Assembly (NCBI RefSeq): GCF_051133435.1
Contig: NZ_JBPGNY010000005.1
Span: 310,001-374,000 of the forward strand
Source: JAAYAO01 sp051133435
Lineage (GTDB): Bacteria > Actinomycetota > Actinomycetes > Propionibacteriales > Propionibacteriaceae
Direction of reading: 5' to 3'
Length of the DNA: 64,000 nt
A program made the position numbers and the translations under genes. This document shows positions 1-9,134 of this stretch, piece by piece. Numbering within the stretch: the stretch's first letter is position 1; the number at the start of each line of letters is the position of its first letter. The notes under the pieces were generated by a model that saw only the letters and a program-made list of their open reading frames with translations, had not been told where the DNA came from and did not search any database.

Positions 1-97
1 TGGTTCGGCAGCCAGCAGGTAGCAGTTCGTCTGCCACGGACCGGCTGGAAAAGAGGCAATCCACACAAGCGCCACCTTATCCGGCAAGATATGTCCC

Positions 98-1342
98 ATG
101 AGTGAAGCAGCAGGACCGGCCGAGTTCGGCCGCGTCGACCCCGACGGCACCGTCTACGTCCGCACCGCGGACGGGGAACGCAGCGTCGGCCAGGTTCCGG
201 ACGTCTCCCCCGAAGAAGCACTCGATTTCTTCGTGAAGAGATTCCAAGCCCTCGAGGTGGAGGTCGGGTTGCTCGAATCCCGACTGGCCTCCGGGGCGTT
301 GAACCCCGACGAGGCCCGGAAGCGGATCGCTGCCCAGAAGAGCAATATTGCCGAGGCCAATGCCGTCGGCGACCTGGCCGGGTTGATCTCCCGACTGGAT
401 GCCCTCACCCCGGCTCTGGCCGAGGCGACCGAACGACGCAAGGCCGCCCGGGCCCAGCAGAATGCCGAGACCAAGCAGGCCAAGGAGGCGATGGTCGCCG
501 AGGCCGAGAAGCTCGCCGCCGGTAACGACTGGCGCGGTGGGGTGAACCGGTTCCGGGATCTGCTGGAATCGTGGAAGGCCCTGCCGCGGATCGACAAGGC
601 CACCGATGACGAGTTGTGGCACCGCTTCTCCAGCGCCCGCACCACTTACACCCGGCGCCGCAAGGCCCAGTTCGCCGAGCAGGCCAAGCGCCGCGAAGAG
701 GCCCAGGTGATCAAACAGCAGATCATCAGCGAGGCCGAGCGGTTGGCCACCTCCACCGATTGGGGACCCACTGCCGGTGAGTTCCGCGATCTGATGGCAC
801 GGTGGAAGGCCGCCGGCCCCGCCCCGCGCGAGGTGGACGACAAGCTGTGGAACACCTTCCGCGGTCTGCAGGACACCTTTTTCAATGCCCGCAATGCCGC
901 GATGGCCGAGCAGGACGCCGAGTTCATCGGCAACCAGCAGGCCAAGGAAGCACTGCTGGACGAGTACGAGCCGCAGATCAAGCCCGCCGAAGACCTGGAA
1001 GCCGCCCGGACGCTGTACCGCAAGCTGCTGGAGAAGTGGGCCGAGATCGGCAAGGTGCCGCGCGATGCGATCCGTCCGTTGGACAACCGGCTGAAGGCAC
1101 TCGACAAGGCCCTCAAGGAGGCCGAGGACGAGCAGTGGCGGCGCACCGACCCCGAGGCGCGGCAGCGCGCCGAGGACACCGCCGCGAAGCTGCGCGCCCA
1201 GATCGCCAAGCTGGAGGAGCAGGCGGCCAAAGCCGAGGCCAAGGGCGACGCCAAGAAGGCTGCCGAGCACCGCAAGGCCGCCGAAACCTACGGCACCTGG
1301 CTCACCGAGGCCGAGAAGGCCGTCGCCGACTACTCCGGCTGA
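98..1342 (+). CDS. DUF349 domain-containing protein
   Basis: This 414-residue, highly charged, alanine-rich, mostly helical protein has three imperfect repeats of the DUF349 type. They are visible as recurring segments such as WRGGVNRFRDLLESWKALP, WGPTAGEFRDLMARWKAAGP and LEAARTLYRKLLEKWAEIG, each followed by a W/L-rich F-x-x-A helix. The last 60 residues are a Lys/Glu/Ala coiled coil. The molecular function of DUF349 proteins is not known. In actinobacteria they are often found near rel, as here with rel 400 bp downstream on the other strand. The ATG is the first in-frame start; no strong Shine-Dalgarno is visible, and the 97 bases before it hold no recognisable gene. The DCC-family gene follows after 4 bp, so the two are probably co-transcribed. 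Family assignment is confident; function is not. Confidence 0.88.
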   Translation: MSEAAGPAEFGRVDPDGTVYVRTADGERSVGQVPDVSPEEALDFFVKRFQALEVEVGLLESRLASGALNPDEARKRIAAQKSNIAEANAVGDLAGLISRLDALTPALAEATERRKAARAQQNAETKQAKEAMVAEAEKLAAGNDWRGGVNRFRDLLESWKALPRIDKATDDELWHRFSSARTTYTRRRKAQFAEQAKRREEAQVIKQQIISEAERLATSTDWGPTAGEFRDLMARWKAAGPAPREVDDKLWNTFRGLQDTFFNARNAAMAEQDAEFIGNQQAKEALLDEYEPQIKPAEDLEAARTLYRKLLEKWAEIGKVPRDAIRPLDNRLKALDKALKEAEDEQWRRTDPEARQRAEDTAAKLRAQIAKLEEQAAKAEAKGDAKKAAEHRKAAETYGTWLTEAEKAVADYSG

Positions 1343-1346
1343 CCGG

Positions 1347-1703
1347 GTGGTGGCGCCCGGCCGGCCGGTGCTGGTGTACGACGGCGACTGCCGGTTCTGC
1401 ACCCGGGCCGCCCGGCGGGCCGAAGGTCTGCGCCGGGATCCCAGCGATTTCGTCGTGGTGCCGTATCAGCGTGCCGACCTGGCTGCCCTGGGCCTGACCC
1501 GACAGGAATGTGCCCGGGCGCTGCAGTGGGTGGACGCGGTCGGAGGGCTTCACTCCGGCGCCGAGGCGGTGGCCGGTCTGCTGCGGGCCGGGCCGTGGTG
1601 GAGCCGGCCGGTGGGTCGGCTGTTGAGGCTTCCGGGTTGCCGGGCCCTGGCCCGGATCGGGTACCGGCTGATTGCCGACAACCGGCACCGTCTGCCCGGC
1701 TGA
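1347..1703 (+). CDS. DCC-family thiol-disulfide oxidoreductase-like protein (DUF393)
   Basis: A 118-residue protein starting from GTG 4 bp after the DUF349 stop. The N-terminus carries the family signature VLVYDGDCRFCTRAAR (the D-x-C-x-x-C core of DUF393/DCC proteins), followed by a WVDAVGGLHSGAEAVAGLL segment typical of the family. DCC proteins are thioredoxin-like by sequence and proposed to be thiol oxidoreductases, but substrates are generally unknown. The gene converges on rel, with only 22 bp between the stops and no terminator-like hairpin. Family identity is good, biochemical role inferred. Confidence 0.85.
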   Translation: MVAPGRPVLVYDGDCRFCTRAARRAEGLRRDPSDFVVVPYQRADLAALGLTRQECARALQWVDAVGGLHSGAEAVAGLLRAGPWWSRPVGRLLRLPGCRALARIGYRLIADNRHRLPG

Positions 1704-1725
1704 GCTGTCCTGCGGTGCGGCCCGG

Positions 1726-4023
1726 TCAGGTGCCGACGCGGAAGACGTCGTAGACGCCGGGAACCCGGCGGATGGACCGGATCAGGTGCCCCAGGTGGGT
1801 CGGGTCGGGGGTTTCGATGGTCAGGTTCACCTTGGCGGTTCGATCCCGGCTGGTGGCGGTGGAGGCCGACACGATCGACACGTGCTGGTCGGACACCACC
1901 CGGGTGACATCGGAAAGCAGGCCGGTGCGGTCGAGGGATTCGATCTGGATCGACACCAGGAAGGTGGACTCGGCGGTCGGGGCCCAGGAGACCTCCACCA
2001 GCCGGTCGGACTTGGTTTGCAGGTCGGCGGCGTTGGTGCAGTCGGCCCGGTGCACCGACACACCCTGGCTGCGGGTGGTGAAGCCGATGATTTCGTCACC
2101 GGGCACCGGGGTGCAGCACTTGGCGAGTTTCACCCACACCGTGGGGTCGCCCTGCACCGCGATGCCGGTCTCGGAAACCTGGGTGCGGCGTGGGCTGACC
2201 GGGTGGTCTTCCAGGGCCTCCTCGGTGGCTGCCTCGGTGCCGCCCTCGAGTTCGATCAGCCGTCCGATCACGGCCTGGGCGCCGACGTGGCCCTCCCCCA
2301 CGGCCGCGTAGAGGGCGCTGACGTCGGCGAAGCGGAAATGGTTCGCCACCGCGGTGAGGTGTTCCAGAGTGAGCAGACGCTGCAGCGGCAGTTGGGCGCG
2401 CCGCATCTGCCGGGCCAGCATTTCCTTGCCGTGCTCGATCGATTCCTCGCGCCGTTCCCGGGTGAAGAACTGACGGATCTTGTTGCGTGCCCGCGCACTC
2501 TTGACGAAGGACAGCCAGTCGCGGCTGGGCCCGGCACCGTCGGCCTTGGAGGTGAGCACCTCGACCCGGTCACCGTTGTTGAGCTGGGATTCCAGGGGCA
2601 CCAGGCGGCCGTTCACCCGGGCCCCGACACAACGGGCCCCGACCTCGGTGTGGATGGCGTAGGCGAAGTCGACCGGGGTCGAACCCTGGGGCAGGGCGAT
2701 CACGTCCCCCTTGGGCGTGTAGACGTACACCTCGCCGGTGTTGATCTCGAAGCGCAGCGAGTCGAGGAACTCCCCCGGGTCGGCGGTTTCGCGCTGCCAT
2801 TCGGTGAGTTGGCGCACCCAGTTGAGTTGGGTTTCCTCCGAGGCGGCCTGGCCGTTGCTGGAACGGGCCGACTCCTTGTACTTCCAGTGCGCGGCGACAC
2901 CGTATTCGGCGCGGCGGTGCATGTCCCAGGTGCGGATCTGCAGTTCCACCGGCTTGCCCTCGGGGCCCAGCACCGTGGTGTGCAGCGACTGGTACATGTT
3001 GAACTTCGGCATCGCGATGTAGTCCTTGAACCGCCCCGGCAGGGGGTTCCAGCGCACATGCATCACGCCCAGAGCCGCGTAGCAATCCCGTGGGGTGTCG
3101 ACCAGGATGCGCAGGGCGACCAGGTCGTAGATGTCGGAGAAGTCCCGGCCGCGCACCACCATTTTCTGGTAGATCGAGTAGTAGTGCTTCGGTCGTCCGG
3201 TGACGGTCGCCTTGATCTTGGCGGCCTTCAGGTCGGCCTGCACCTGCTCGGAGACCTCCCGCAGGAACCGTTCCCGGGACGGGGCGCGTTCGGCGACCAG
3301 ATGCACGATCTCGTCGTACAGCTTGGGCTGCATGGTGGCGAAGGAGAGATCCTCCAGTTCCCACTTGACCGAGTTCATACCGAGCCGGTGCGCCAGGGGG
3401 GCATAGATTTCGAGGGTTTCGCGGGCGATCCGCACCTGCTTGTCGGGACGCAGGAAGTGCAGGGTGCGCATGTTGTGCAGCCGGTCGCCGAGTTTGATCA
3501 CCAGCACCCGGATGTCGCGGCTCATCGCCACGATCATCTTGCGCAGGGTTTCGGCCTGGGCCGAATCACCGTAGGTGACCTTGTCGAGCTTGGTGACCCC
3601 GTCGACCAACTGGGCGACCTCGCTGCCGAAGTCGTTGGTGAGCTGTTCCAGGGTGTATTCGGTGTCCTCGACCGTGTCGTGCAACAGGGCCGCGCACAGG
3701 GTGGTCTCGGTCATGCCGAGCTCGGCCAGGATCGTCGTCACCGAGAGCGGGTGGGTGATGTAGGCATCACCGGATTTGCGGGTCTGGCCGCGGTGGTAGT
3801 GCTCGGCGGTGCGGTAGGCGCGTTCCACCAGTGCCAGGTCGGCCTTCGGGTGGTTCGCCTTGATCACCTTGAACAGGGGGTCGAGCACGGCGAGCTGGGC
3901 GTTGCGGATCGCCCCCAGGCGCGCCAACCGGTGGCGCATGCTCAACCTCGGTTGCTCGGGGCCCGACCGGATCCGGTCCGGGGCAGGCGCGTTGCCGGCC
4001 TCTGTGGTCAATCGATCGGCCAT
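1726..4023 (-). CDS. rel: Bifunctional (p)ppGpp synthetase/hydrolase RelA/SpoT
   Basis: A 765-residue long Rel enzyme that makes and degrades the alarmone (p)ppGpp in the stringent response. Domains in order: HD hydrolase (about residues 60-210, with the intact ALLHDTVEDTEYTL metal motif, so hydrolase activity is expected), RelA synthetase (about 230-360, including GRPKHYYSIYQKM), TGS (about 400-460, ALPQGSTPVDFAYAIHTEVG), the central helical/zinc-finger region with the KCCTPVPGDEI motif, and a C-terminal ACT domain. Length and domain set match single-copy actinobacterial Rel. The start is supported by GGGAGGT five bases before the ATG and by a TAGAAT -10 box about 30 bp upstream. It is transcribed alone, convergent with the DCC gene and downstream of the channel gene on the same strand. 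Confidence 0.97.
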   Translation of the reverse strand: MADRLTTEAGNAPAPDRIRSGPEQPRLSMRHRLARLGAIRNAQLAVLDPLFKVIKANHPKADLALVERAYRTAEHYHRGQTRKSGDAYITHPLSVTTILAELGMTETTLCAALLHDTVEDTEYTLEQLTNDFGSEVAQLVDGVTKLDKVTYGDSAQAETLRKMIVAMSRDIRVLVIKLGDRLHNMRTLHFLRPDKQVRIARETLEIYAPLAHRLGMNSVKWELEDLSFATMQPKLYDEIVHLVAERAPSRERFLREVSEQVQADLKAAKIKATVTGRPKHYYSIYQKMVVRGRDFSDIYDLVALRILVDTPRDCYAALGVMHVRWNPLPGRFKDYIAMPKFNMYQSLHTTVLGPEGKPVELQIRTWDMHRRAEYGVAAHWKYKESARSSNGQAASEETQLNWVRQLTEWQRETADPGEFLDSLRFEINTGEVYVYTPKGDVIALPQGSTPVDFAYAIHTEVGARCVGARVNGRLVPLESQLNNGDRVEVLTSKADGAGPSRDWLSFVKSARARNKIRQFFTRERREESIEHGKEMLARQMRRAQLPLQRLLTLEHLTAVANHFRFADVSALYAAVGEGHVGAQAVIGRLIELEGGTEAATEEALEDHPVSPRRTQVSETGIAVQGDPTVWVKLAKCCTPVPGDEIIGFTTRSQGVSVHRADCTNAADLQTKSDRLVEVSWAPTAESTFLVSIQIESLDRTGLLSDVTRVVSDQHVSIVSASTATSRDRTAKVNLTIETPDPTHLGHLIRSIRRVPGVYDVFRVGT

Positions 4024-4050
4024 CGCGCACCTCCCTGCAATTGGAGCCCC

Positions 4051-4056
4051 ATTCTA
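4051..4056 (-). promoter_or_regulatory. -10 element of rel
   Basis: TAGAAT on the minus strand, 28 bp before the rel ATG, preceding a short leader with GGGAGGT. No convincing -35 hexamer is present, as is common in actinobacteria. Confidence 0.6.
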
Positions 4057-4079
4057 GGCCCAATCACCCAATCGGAGGA

Positions 4080-5171
4080 TCAGGCGCCCCCACCGGGAGT
4101 GGACGGTCGGCCCGGGCCGGACGACCCCGGCGCCTTGGGCAGCACCGATCGGCGAATCACCACGACTTCGTCGCCGGCTTCCAGGGTGGCCACGGTCGGG
4201 TCGTAGAAGCGTCGCAGGGTGTGGTTGCGCACCACCCCGATCACCCGCTCACCCTCCAGCTCACCGGGGGCCTGCCCGACCTCTTCGGGGCCGACCTGAC
4301 GCTGGGCCACTTCGAGCCCGTCGCCGGAGGTGAGCAGGTCTTCGATCACCAGGCCGATATTGGGGCTGACCGCGGACAATCCGAGCAGTCGTCCGACCGC
4401 GTCCGACGAGGTGACCACCGCATCGGCACCGGATTGACGCAGCAGGGAGCCATTCTCGTGTTCCCGTACCGCGACCACCACATGGGCGCTGGGGTTGAGC
4501 TGGCGGACGGTGAGGGTGACCAGAATCGCCGAGTCATCCCGGTCGACGGTGATGATCACTTCGCGGGCCTTGGCGATCTCGGCCCGGCGCAGGATGTCCC
4601 GGCGGGTGGCGTCCCCCTCGATCGCGGCCAGGCCGAGTTGGTTGGCATCGGCGATCGCCTGGGAGCGCGGGTCGATCACCAGCATCTTGGTGAGCGGGGT
4701 TTCGTTGCGCTGCAGGGTCGCGACCGCGCTGCGTCCCTTCGTGCCGAATCCCACAATCACGACGTGGTTGCGCATGTGCTTCCTCCAGTGGCTGTCCAGG
4801 ATCATTCGGCGGGTTTCGTTGGCCAACACTTCCAAGGTGGTGCCGACCAACAGCACCAGGAAGGCGACCCGCATCGGGGTGATCAGCACGGCGTTGATGA
4901 TCCGGGCATGGGCGGAGTGGGGGGTGATGTCGCCGTACCCGGTGGTGGTCATGGTGACCGTCGAGTAGTACAGGGCGTCGATCAGGTCGACCCCGTCGGC
5001 GTTCACGTTGTCGATGTAGGCGCCCCGGTCGACCCACACCAGCAAGGTGGCCGCGGTGAGCAGGATCACCGCCATCAGTCCGCGGCGGGCCAACTGCACC
5101 AGGGGCGCAATCTTCTTCTCCGGCAGCGTCACCAGGATCTGATTGCGGAACCCGCCTCTCATCCGTGCCAT
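4080..5171 (-). CDS. Potassium channel with RCK/TrkA-N regulatory domain
   Basis: A 363-residue two-transmembrane potassium channel subunit. After a short cytoplasmic start come a first membrane helix (about residues 30-50), a pore loop with the selectivity filter TTTGYGDITP, and a second helix (about 85-105). A Rossmann-type RCK domain starts at VVIVGFGTKGRSA, a nucleotide-binding glycine motif, and a C-terminal TrkA-C-like region follows. The overall layout is that of Kch/MthK-type channels, gated by ligand binding to the RCK domains. The C-terminal 20 residues are Pro/Gly-rich. The gene begins 3 bp after apt and probably belongs to the yajC-secD-secF-apt transcript; no functional link to those genes is obvious. 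The ion selectivity is inferred from the filter. Confidence 0.92.
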   Translation of the reverse strand: MARMRGGFRNQILVTLPEKKIAPLVQLARRGLMAVILLTAATLLVWVDRGAYIDNVNADGVDLIDALYYSTVTMTTTGYGDITPHSAHARIINAVLITPMRVAFLVLLVGTTLEVLANETRRMILDSHWRKHMRNHVVIVGFGTKGRSAVATLQRNETPLTKMLVIDPRSQAIADANQLGLAAIEGDATRRDILRRAEIAKAREVIITVDRDDSAILVTLTVRQLNPSAHVVVAVREHENGSLLRQSGADAVVTSSDAVGRLLGLSAVSPNIGLVIEDLLTSGDGLEVAQRQVGPEEVGQAPGELEGERVIGVVRNHTLRRFYDPTVATLEAGDEVVVIRRSVLPKAPGSSGPGRPSTPGGGA

Positions 5172-5174
5172 CGG

Positions 5175-5732
5175 TCAGTCCACCGTCAGGATGGAGCTCA
5201 CTTCGCCTTCGCCCAGGCCGTGCTCGACGAGGCGTTCGCGGGGATTCAGGAACCCCAGTTCCAACAGGACGCTGACGTGCACCAGCTCGGCACCGAGTTT
5301 GCGGATCAGCGCGGCGGTGGCTCCCACGGTGCCGCCGGTGGCCAGGATGTCGTCGATCACCAGCACCCGTGATCCGGCCCGCACCGCGTCGGTCTGAATG
5401 GTCAGGGTTTCGTGACCGTATTCCAGCGAGAAGGACTCCGAGTAGGTGGTGCCGGGCAGCTTGCCCGGCTTGCGCACCGGGACGAAGCCCGCGCCCAGGG
5501 CCAGTGCCACCGGTGCGGCCAGAATGAACCCGCGGGCCTCCATGCCGATCACCACGTCGACGCCCGTCGGCGCGGTGCTGACCAGTTCACTGATCACCGC
5601 CCGGAAACCCTCGGGATGCGCCAGCACCGGGGTGATGTCCTTGAACACCACGCCCGGTTTCGGGAAGTCGGGGACGTCCCTGATCAACGAGGCGATCAGG
5701 TCCCGTCGTTGGGTGGCCAGTCCGTTGGTCAT
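5175..5732 (-). CDS. apt: Adenine phosphoribosyltransferase
   Basis: A 185-residue enzyme converting adenine and PRPP to AMP in purine salvage. It has the PRPP-binding loop VLVIDDILATGGT (about residues 120-132), the family segment GMEARGFILAAPVALALG, and the N-terminal IRDVPDFPKPGVVFKDITP signature. Its size is normal for Apt. The ATG lies one base from the secF stop and the potassium channel follows after 3 bp, so it sits inside a tightly packed operon. The order secD-secF-apt-rel is common in actinobacteria, with the channel gene inserted here. Confidence 0.96.
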   Translation of the reverse strand: MTNGLATQRRDLIASLIRDVPDFPKPGVVFKDITPVLAHPEGFRAVISELVSTAPTGVDVVIGMEARGFILAAPVALALGAGFVPVRKPGKLPGTTYSESFSLEYGHETLTIQTDAVRAGSRVLVIDDILATGGTVGATAALIRKLGAELVHVSVLLELGFLNPRERLVEHGLGEGEVSSILTVD

Positions 5733-5733
5733 C

Positions 5734-6876
5734 TCACTTCTTCCGCTGACTGCGCGGCTTGCGGCGCGGCTGCCGGCGTTCCTCGTCGAAGTCTCGGCGG
5801 CTGACCGGCGTGCGCTGCGGTTCCGAAGCTTCTTCGGTCACGACCTCGGTGTCCTCCAGTACCGAGACCGATCCGGACGACTGACCGTGGTGCTTGCGCA
5901 TCGCGGCCCGTTCGGCCCGGTGGGCCAACCGTCGGCGGTGTTCGATCATCGCCGGTTCGCGTTCCTTCATCTCCACCAACAGCGAGCTGGCGACGAAGAT
6001 CGACGAGTAGGCGCCGACCGCCATTCCGACCGCCATGGCCAGGGAGAGGTCCTTCAGCGGGCCGGTACCCAGCACGAAGACACCGGCGACCAACAGCGCG
6101 AGCACCGGCAGCAGGCCGATCACGGTGGTGTTCACCGAGCGCACCAGTACCTGGTTCAGGGCCCGGTTGGTCTCATCGGTGTAGGTGGTGCGACGACCGG
6201 TGAGGCCCTTGACGTTCTCGCGAACCTTGTCGAAGACCACCATCGTGTCGTACAGCGAATAGCCGAGGATGGTGAGCACACCGATCAGGGTGGCCGGGGT
6301 GACGGTGAAGCCCACCAGGGCGTAGACGCCGATGGTGACGATCAGGTCGTGGAAGACACCGGCGATCGCGGCCACCGAGGTTTTCCAGTCGCGGAAGTAG
6401 ACCGCGATCAGGATCATCACCAGGACGATGAAGACCGCCAGGGCGAGCAGGCCCTTCTTGGTGATCTGTCCACCCCAGGATGCGCCGATCAGGTTGTAGT
6501 TGACTTCCTCGGCGCTCACCCCGGCCTGGTCGGCGATGGCCTGGCGAACCTGGACGACCTCGTCGACCTCGAGGGAGCGGGTCTGTACCCGCACCGTGTT
6601 GTCACCGATGGTGAGCACCGAGAGGTCTTCGAGGTTCTCCACCCCGGAGCCCAGCACCGCTTGCCGGTACTGCTCGGTGGTCTCGGCGGTGACGGGGGTG
6701 GACACCTGGAAGTCGGCGCCACCCTTGAACTCGATGCCCAGGGTCAGGCCGCGGATCAGCAGGGCCAGGATGCAGATGACCAGGATGATGCCGGAGACGA
6801 TGTACCAGCGCTTGCGGCGTCCGACGAAGTCCGCGTCCAAAGTGCCGTGTCGCAGGCGGGCGAGGGTTTCACGCAT
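5734..6876 (-). CDS. secF: Protein translocase subunit SecF
   Basis: A 380-residue integral membrane subunit of SecDF, which uses the proton motive force to help proteins exit the SecYEG channel. It has the N-terminal membrane helix, a periplasmic domain starting at GIEFKGGADFQV, and the C-terminal five-helix bundle with LTILGYSLYDTMVVFDKVREN, the hallmark of SecF. The C-terminal 60 residues are a basic Arg/Lys tail (RRKPRSQRKK), longer than in E. coli and typical of actinobacteria. The start overlaps the end of secD by 8 bp, which suggests translational coupling. Confidence 0.97.
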   Translation of the reverse strand: MRETLARLRHGTLDADFVGRRKRWYIVSGIILVICILALLIRGLTLGIEFKGGADFQVSTPVTAETTEQYRQAVLGSGVENLEDLSVLTIGDNTVRVQTRSLEVDEVVQVRQAIADQAGVSAEEVNYNLIGASWGGQITKKGLLALAVFIVLVMILIAVYFRDWKTSVAAIAGVFHDLIVTIGVYALVGFTVTPATLIGVLTILGYSLYDTMVVFDKVRENVKGLTGRRTTYTDETNRALNQVLVRSVNTTVIGLLPVLALLVAGVFVLGTGPLKDLSLAMAVGMAVGAYSSIFVASSLLVEMKEREPAMIEHRRRLAHRAERAAMRKHHGQSSGSVSVLEDTEVVTEEASEPQRTPVSRRDFDEERRQPRRKPRSQRKK

Positions 6877-8557
6877 CCGCCTTCACCTCCTTGTTGGAAC
6901 GGACCCGACGACGGGAACCGGGCAGTTCGCTGACACCGACCAGGGCCGGGGAGACGCCCGATCCACGGCGTCCCTCACCGAAGAACCGGGTGCGGGCCAA
7001 CAGGGTCATCAGCGGCTTGCTGAACAGGAAGATCAGCACCAGGTCGATCACGGTGCTCAACCCGAGCACGAAGGCGAAGCCCTTGACCGCGCCGATCGCC
7101 AGGATGAACAGGATCACCGCCGACAACGCTTGCACACCGTTGGAGATCAGCAGGGTGGGTTTGGTGCGATCCCAGGCGCTCTCCACGGCCGAACGCACGG
7201 TGCGGCCCTGCCGGATCTCGTCCTTGACGCGTTCGAAGTAGATGATGAAGGAGTCGGCCGTCATGCCGATACCCACGATCGCGCCGGCGATACCGGGCAG
7301 GTTCAGCGCCATGCCCACCGACTCACCGAGGATCGACAGCGCCGCCCAGGTCATCACCAGGGCCATCACCAGGGAGGCGAAGATCACCACCGACAGGGCC
7401 CGGTAGATGTAGATCGCGAAGCCGAGCACCAGGATCAGGCCGATGATGCCGGCGATGATGCCCGCCCGGAGCTGTTCGCCACCCAGGGCGGCCGAGATGT
7501 TGTCCACCGAGGAGACCTCGAAGGTCAGCGGCAAGGAGCCGTACTTCAACACATTGGCCAACTCGTTGGCGCCGGACTGGTTGAATCCGCCGCGGATCAC
7601 CGCGCGTCCGCCGGGAATCGGCTCGTCGACGCTGGGGGCGGAGATCACATCGGAGTCGAGCACGATCGCGAACCGGTTGTTCGGCTGGCCGAGCTGGGCG
7701 AGCTGACGGGTGGCGGCCTCGAAGAGGCGCGCGCCCTCTCCGTTGAAGGCCAGTTCGACGACCCACTCGAACTCGTTCTGCGGAACGCCGGCCGAGGCGC
7801 TGTCCAACTGGTCGCCACTGATCAGGGCCGGGCCGAGCAGGTACTTCTCGGTGCCCTCGCGATTGCAGGCGAAAAGCGGCTGATCGGAGACCTCGGGGAA
7901 GGGGTCGGAGCAATTCCATTCCATGAAAGCCCGCTGGTCCTCCGCCGAGGGCTGCCAGGTGAGGGCTTCTTCGGGGCTCCAGCCCGATCCCGGTTCGGTC
8001 GGACGCGGCGCCTGCGGCAGCTGCGGTTCCCGCTCGGGCGGGGCGGTGGTCGGGTCACCGCTCGGTTGACCGGAGGGTTCACCCGAGGGCTGGGCGGTCG
8101 GGTCCGACGAGGGCTGACCGCTGGGATCGCCCGAAGGTTGACCGGAAGGTTCGCCGGAGGGTTGCTCGCTCGGCGAGGGCGGGGTCGGCATCACCGGTTG
8201 GGCGGTGATCACCTGCCGGAAGGTCAGCACCGCGGTGGTGCCCACCATCCGCACCAGTTCGTCCTGCTGGACGTTGGGTACCGCCACCACGATCTGGTTG
8301 CCACCGGAGGTGGTGACCTCGGTTTCACCGACGCCGAGGGCGTCGACGCGGTTCTGGATGATGGTGCGGGCTTGTTCCAGGCTCTCGGGGGTCACCTCGC
8401 CGGTGCGGGTGGACGCGGTCAAGGTGACCGTCGTGCCGCCCTGGAGGTCCAGTCCGAGTTTGGGCTTCCAACTGCCCATGGCGACCATGGTGGCGAGCAT
8501 GGCGATGAGCAACACGCCCAACACCACCAGGGTGCGAACAGGTCGAACTTTGTGCAT
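6869..8557 (-). CDS. secD: Protein translocase subunit SecD
   Basis: A 562-residue partner of SecF. It has the N-terminal membrane helix, then the signature GLDLQGGTTVTL (about residues 35-46). The large extracytoplasmic P1 domain is followed by five or more membrane helices with GIGMTADSFIIYFERVKDE. Between the head and base of P1 (residues 127-170) lies a low-complexity insert of PSGEPSGQPSGDPSGQ-type units, unusual in regularity. The next stretch is Pro/Glu-rich as far as about residue 190. The start ATG follows yajC by 10 bp. Function is confident from family; the role of the insert is unknown. Confidence 0.97.
   Translation of the reverse strand: MHKVRPVRTLVVLGVLLIAMLATMVAMGSWKPKLGLDLQGGTTVTLTASTRTGEVTPESLEQARTIIQNRVDALGVGETEVTTSGGNQIVVAVPNVQQDELVRMVGTTAVLTFRQVITAQPVMPTPPSPSEQPSGEPSGQPSGDPSGQPSSDPTAQPSGEPSGQPSGDPTTAPPEREPQLPQAPRPTEPGSGWSPEEALTWQPSAEDQRAFMEWNCSDPFPEVSDQPLFACNREGTEKYLLGPALISGDQLDSASAGVPQNEFEWVVELAFNGEGARLFEAATRQLAQLGQPNNRFAIVLDSDVISAPSVDEPIPGGRAVIRGGFNQSGANELANVLKYGSLPLTFEVSSVDNISAALGGEQLRAGIIAGIIGLILVLGFAIYIYRALSVVIFASLVMALVMTWAALSILGESVGMALNLPGIAGAIVGIGMTADSFIIYFERVKDEIRQGRTVRSAVESAWDRTKPTLLISNGVQALSAVILFILAIGAVKGFAFVLGLSTVIDLVLIFLFSKPLMTLLARTRFFGEGRRGSGVSPALVGVSELPGSRRRVRSNKEVKADA
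8048..8179 (-). repeat. PSG(E/Q/D) low-complexity repeats within secD
   Basis: About ten near-identical 12-base units encode P-S-(G/S)-(E/Q/D) or close variants in the extracytoplasmic domain of SecD. The DNA is directly repetitive (variants of ggttgaccggag on the plus strand). The run should be prone to slippage in multiples of 12, which preserves the frame. Confidence 0.85.
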
Positions 8558-8567
8558 GGGGGCGCGA

Positions 8568-9077
8568 TTACTCCTGGCTGCGATCCGGCCGGGCGACCTC
8601 GGGATCGTCGGTCGGCTCGGCGGCCGGCACGTCGGTGCGGTCGGTCACGGTGTCCTCGACGACGGGCTCGGTGACCACCGGGTCGGCGACAACCGGCTCA
8701 TTGGTCACCGCTTCGTCGGCACCAACAGCTTCTTGGGCAACTGCAGCGTCGCCGGTGACCACAGCCGGGTCGGCCTCGGTGCCGGGCTCGTCGTCATCGG
8801 CGGCGAACTCATCGGTCGCGCTGGTGTTGATGATGACCTGCTTCAGCACCGACATCTCCAGGCCCGGGGCGATTTCCACCAGCACCTGGGTGTCACCGAT
8901 CTCGACAACATTGGCAATGATGCCGCTGGACAACATCACGGTCGTCCCGGGCTGCAGGGCGTCCATCATCTTGGCCTGCTCCTTGACCCGACGCTGCTGG
9001 GGGCGAATCAACAGCAGGTAGAAGAGCAAGCCCATGACGGCGAGCAGGCCGAGCGTGGACACGATGTTCTCGGGCAT
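8568..9077 (-). CDS. yajC: Preprotein translocase accessory subunit YajC
   Basis: A 169-residue protein with a single N-terminal membrane helix (about residues 5-25) and the YajC core FYLLLIRPQQRRVKEQ followed by LQPGTTVMLSSGIIANVVEI. The C-terminal 60 residues are acidic with Val/Pro-Asp/Glu repeats (such as EPVVADPVVTEPVVED), longer than the usual ~110-residue YajC. This is the first gene of the yajC-secD-secF cluster. AGGA lies six bases before the ATG, and a TAGACT -10 box lies 45 bp upstream. Confidence 0.95.
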   Translation of the reverse strand: MPENIVSTLGLLAVMGLLFYLLLIRPQQRRVKEQAKMMDALQPGTTVMLSSGIIANVVEIGDTQVLVEIAPGLEMSVLKQVIINTSATDEFAADDDEPGTEADPAVVTGDAAVAQEAVGADEAVTNEPVVADPVVTEPVVEDTVTDRTDVPAAEPTDDPEVARPDRSQE

Positions 9078-9121
9078 AACATTCCTAAACAGTTGTGATG
9101 ACAGCGGATACCGCCGCGCGG

Positions 9122-9127
9122 AGTCTA
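9122..9127 (-). promoter_or_regulatory. -10 element of the yajC-secDF operon
   Basis: TAGACT on the minus strand in the 57-bp gap between ruvB and yajC, 45 bp before the yajC start. It implies separate transcription of yajC-secDF-apt from ruvCAB, although read-through is possible because no terminator is visible. Confidence 0.5.
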
Positions 9128-9134
9128 CACCTCT

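Noticed and set aside
77..1402. A 441-codon open frame antisense to the DUF349 gene
   Set aside because: Its Gly/Leu-rich composition is the mirror of a high-GC, Ala-rich gene and it matches no family. The plus-strand frame has recognisable DUF349 repeats.
1672..4206. An 844-codon plus-strand frame across rel
   Set aside because: It is antisense to an intact Rel with all catalytic motifs; long antisense frames are expected at this GC.
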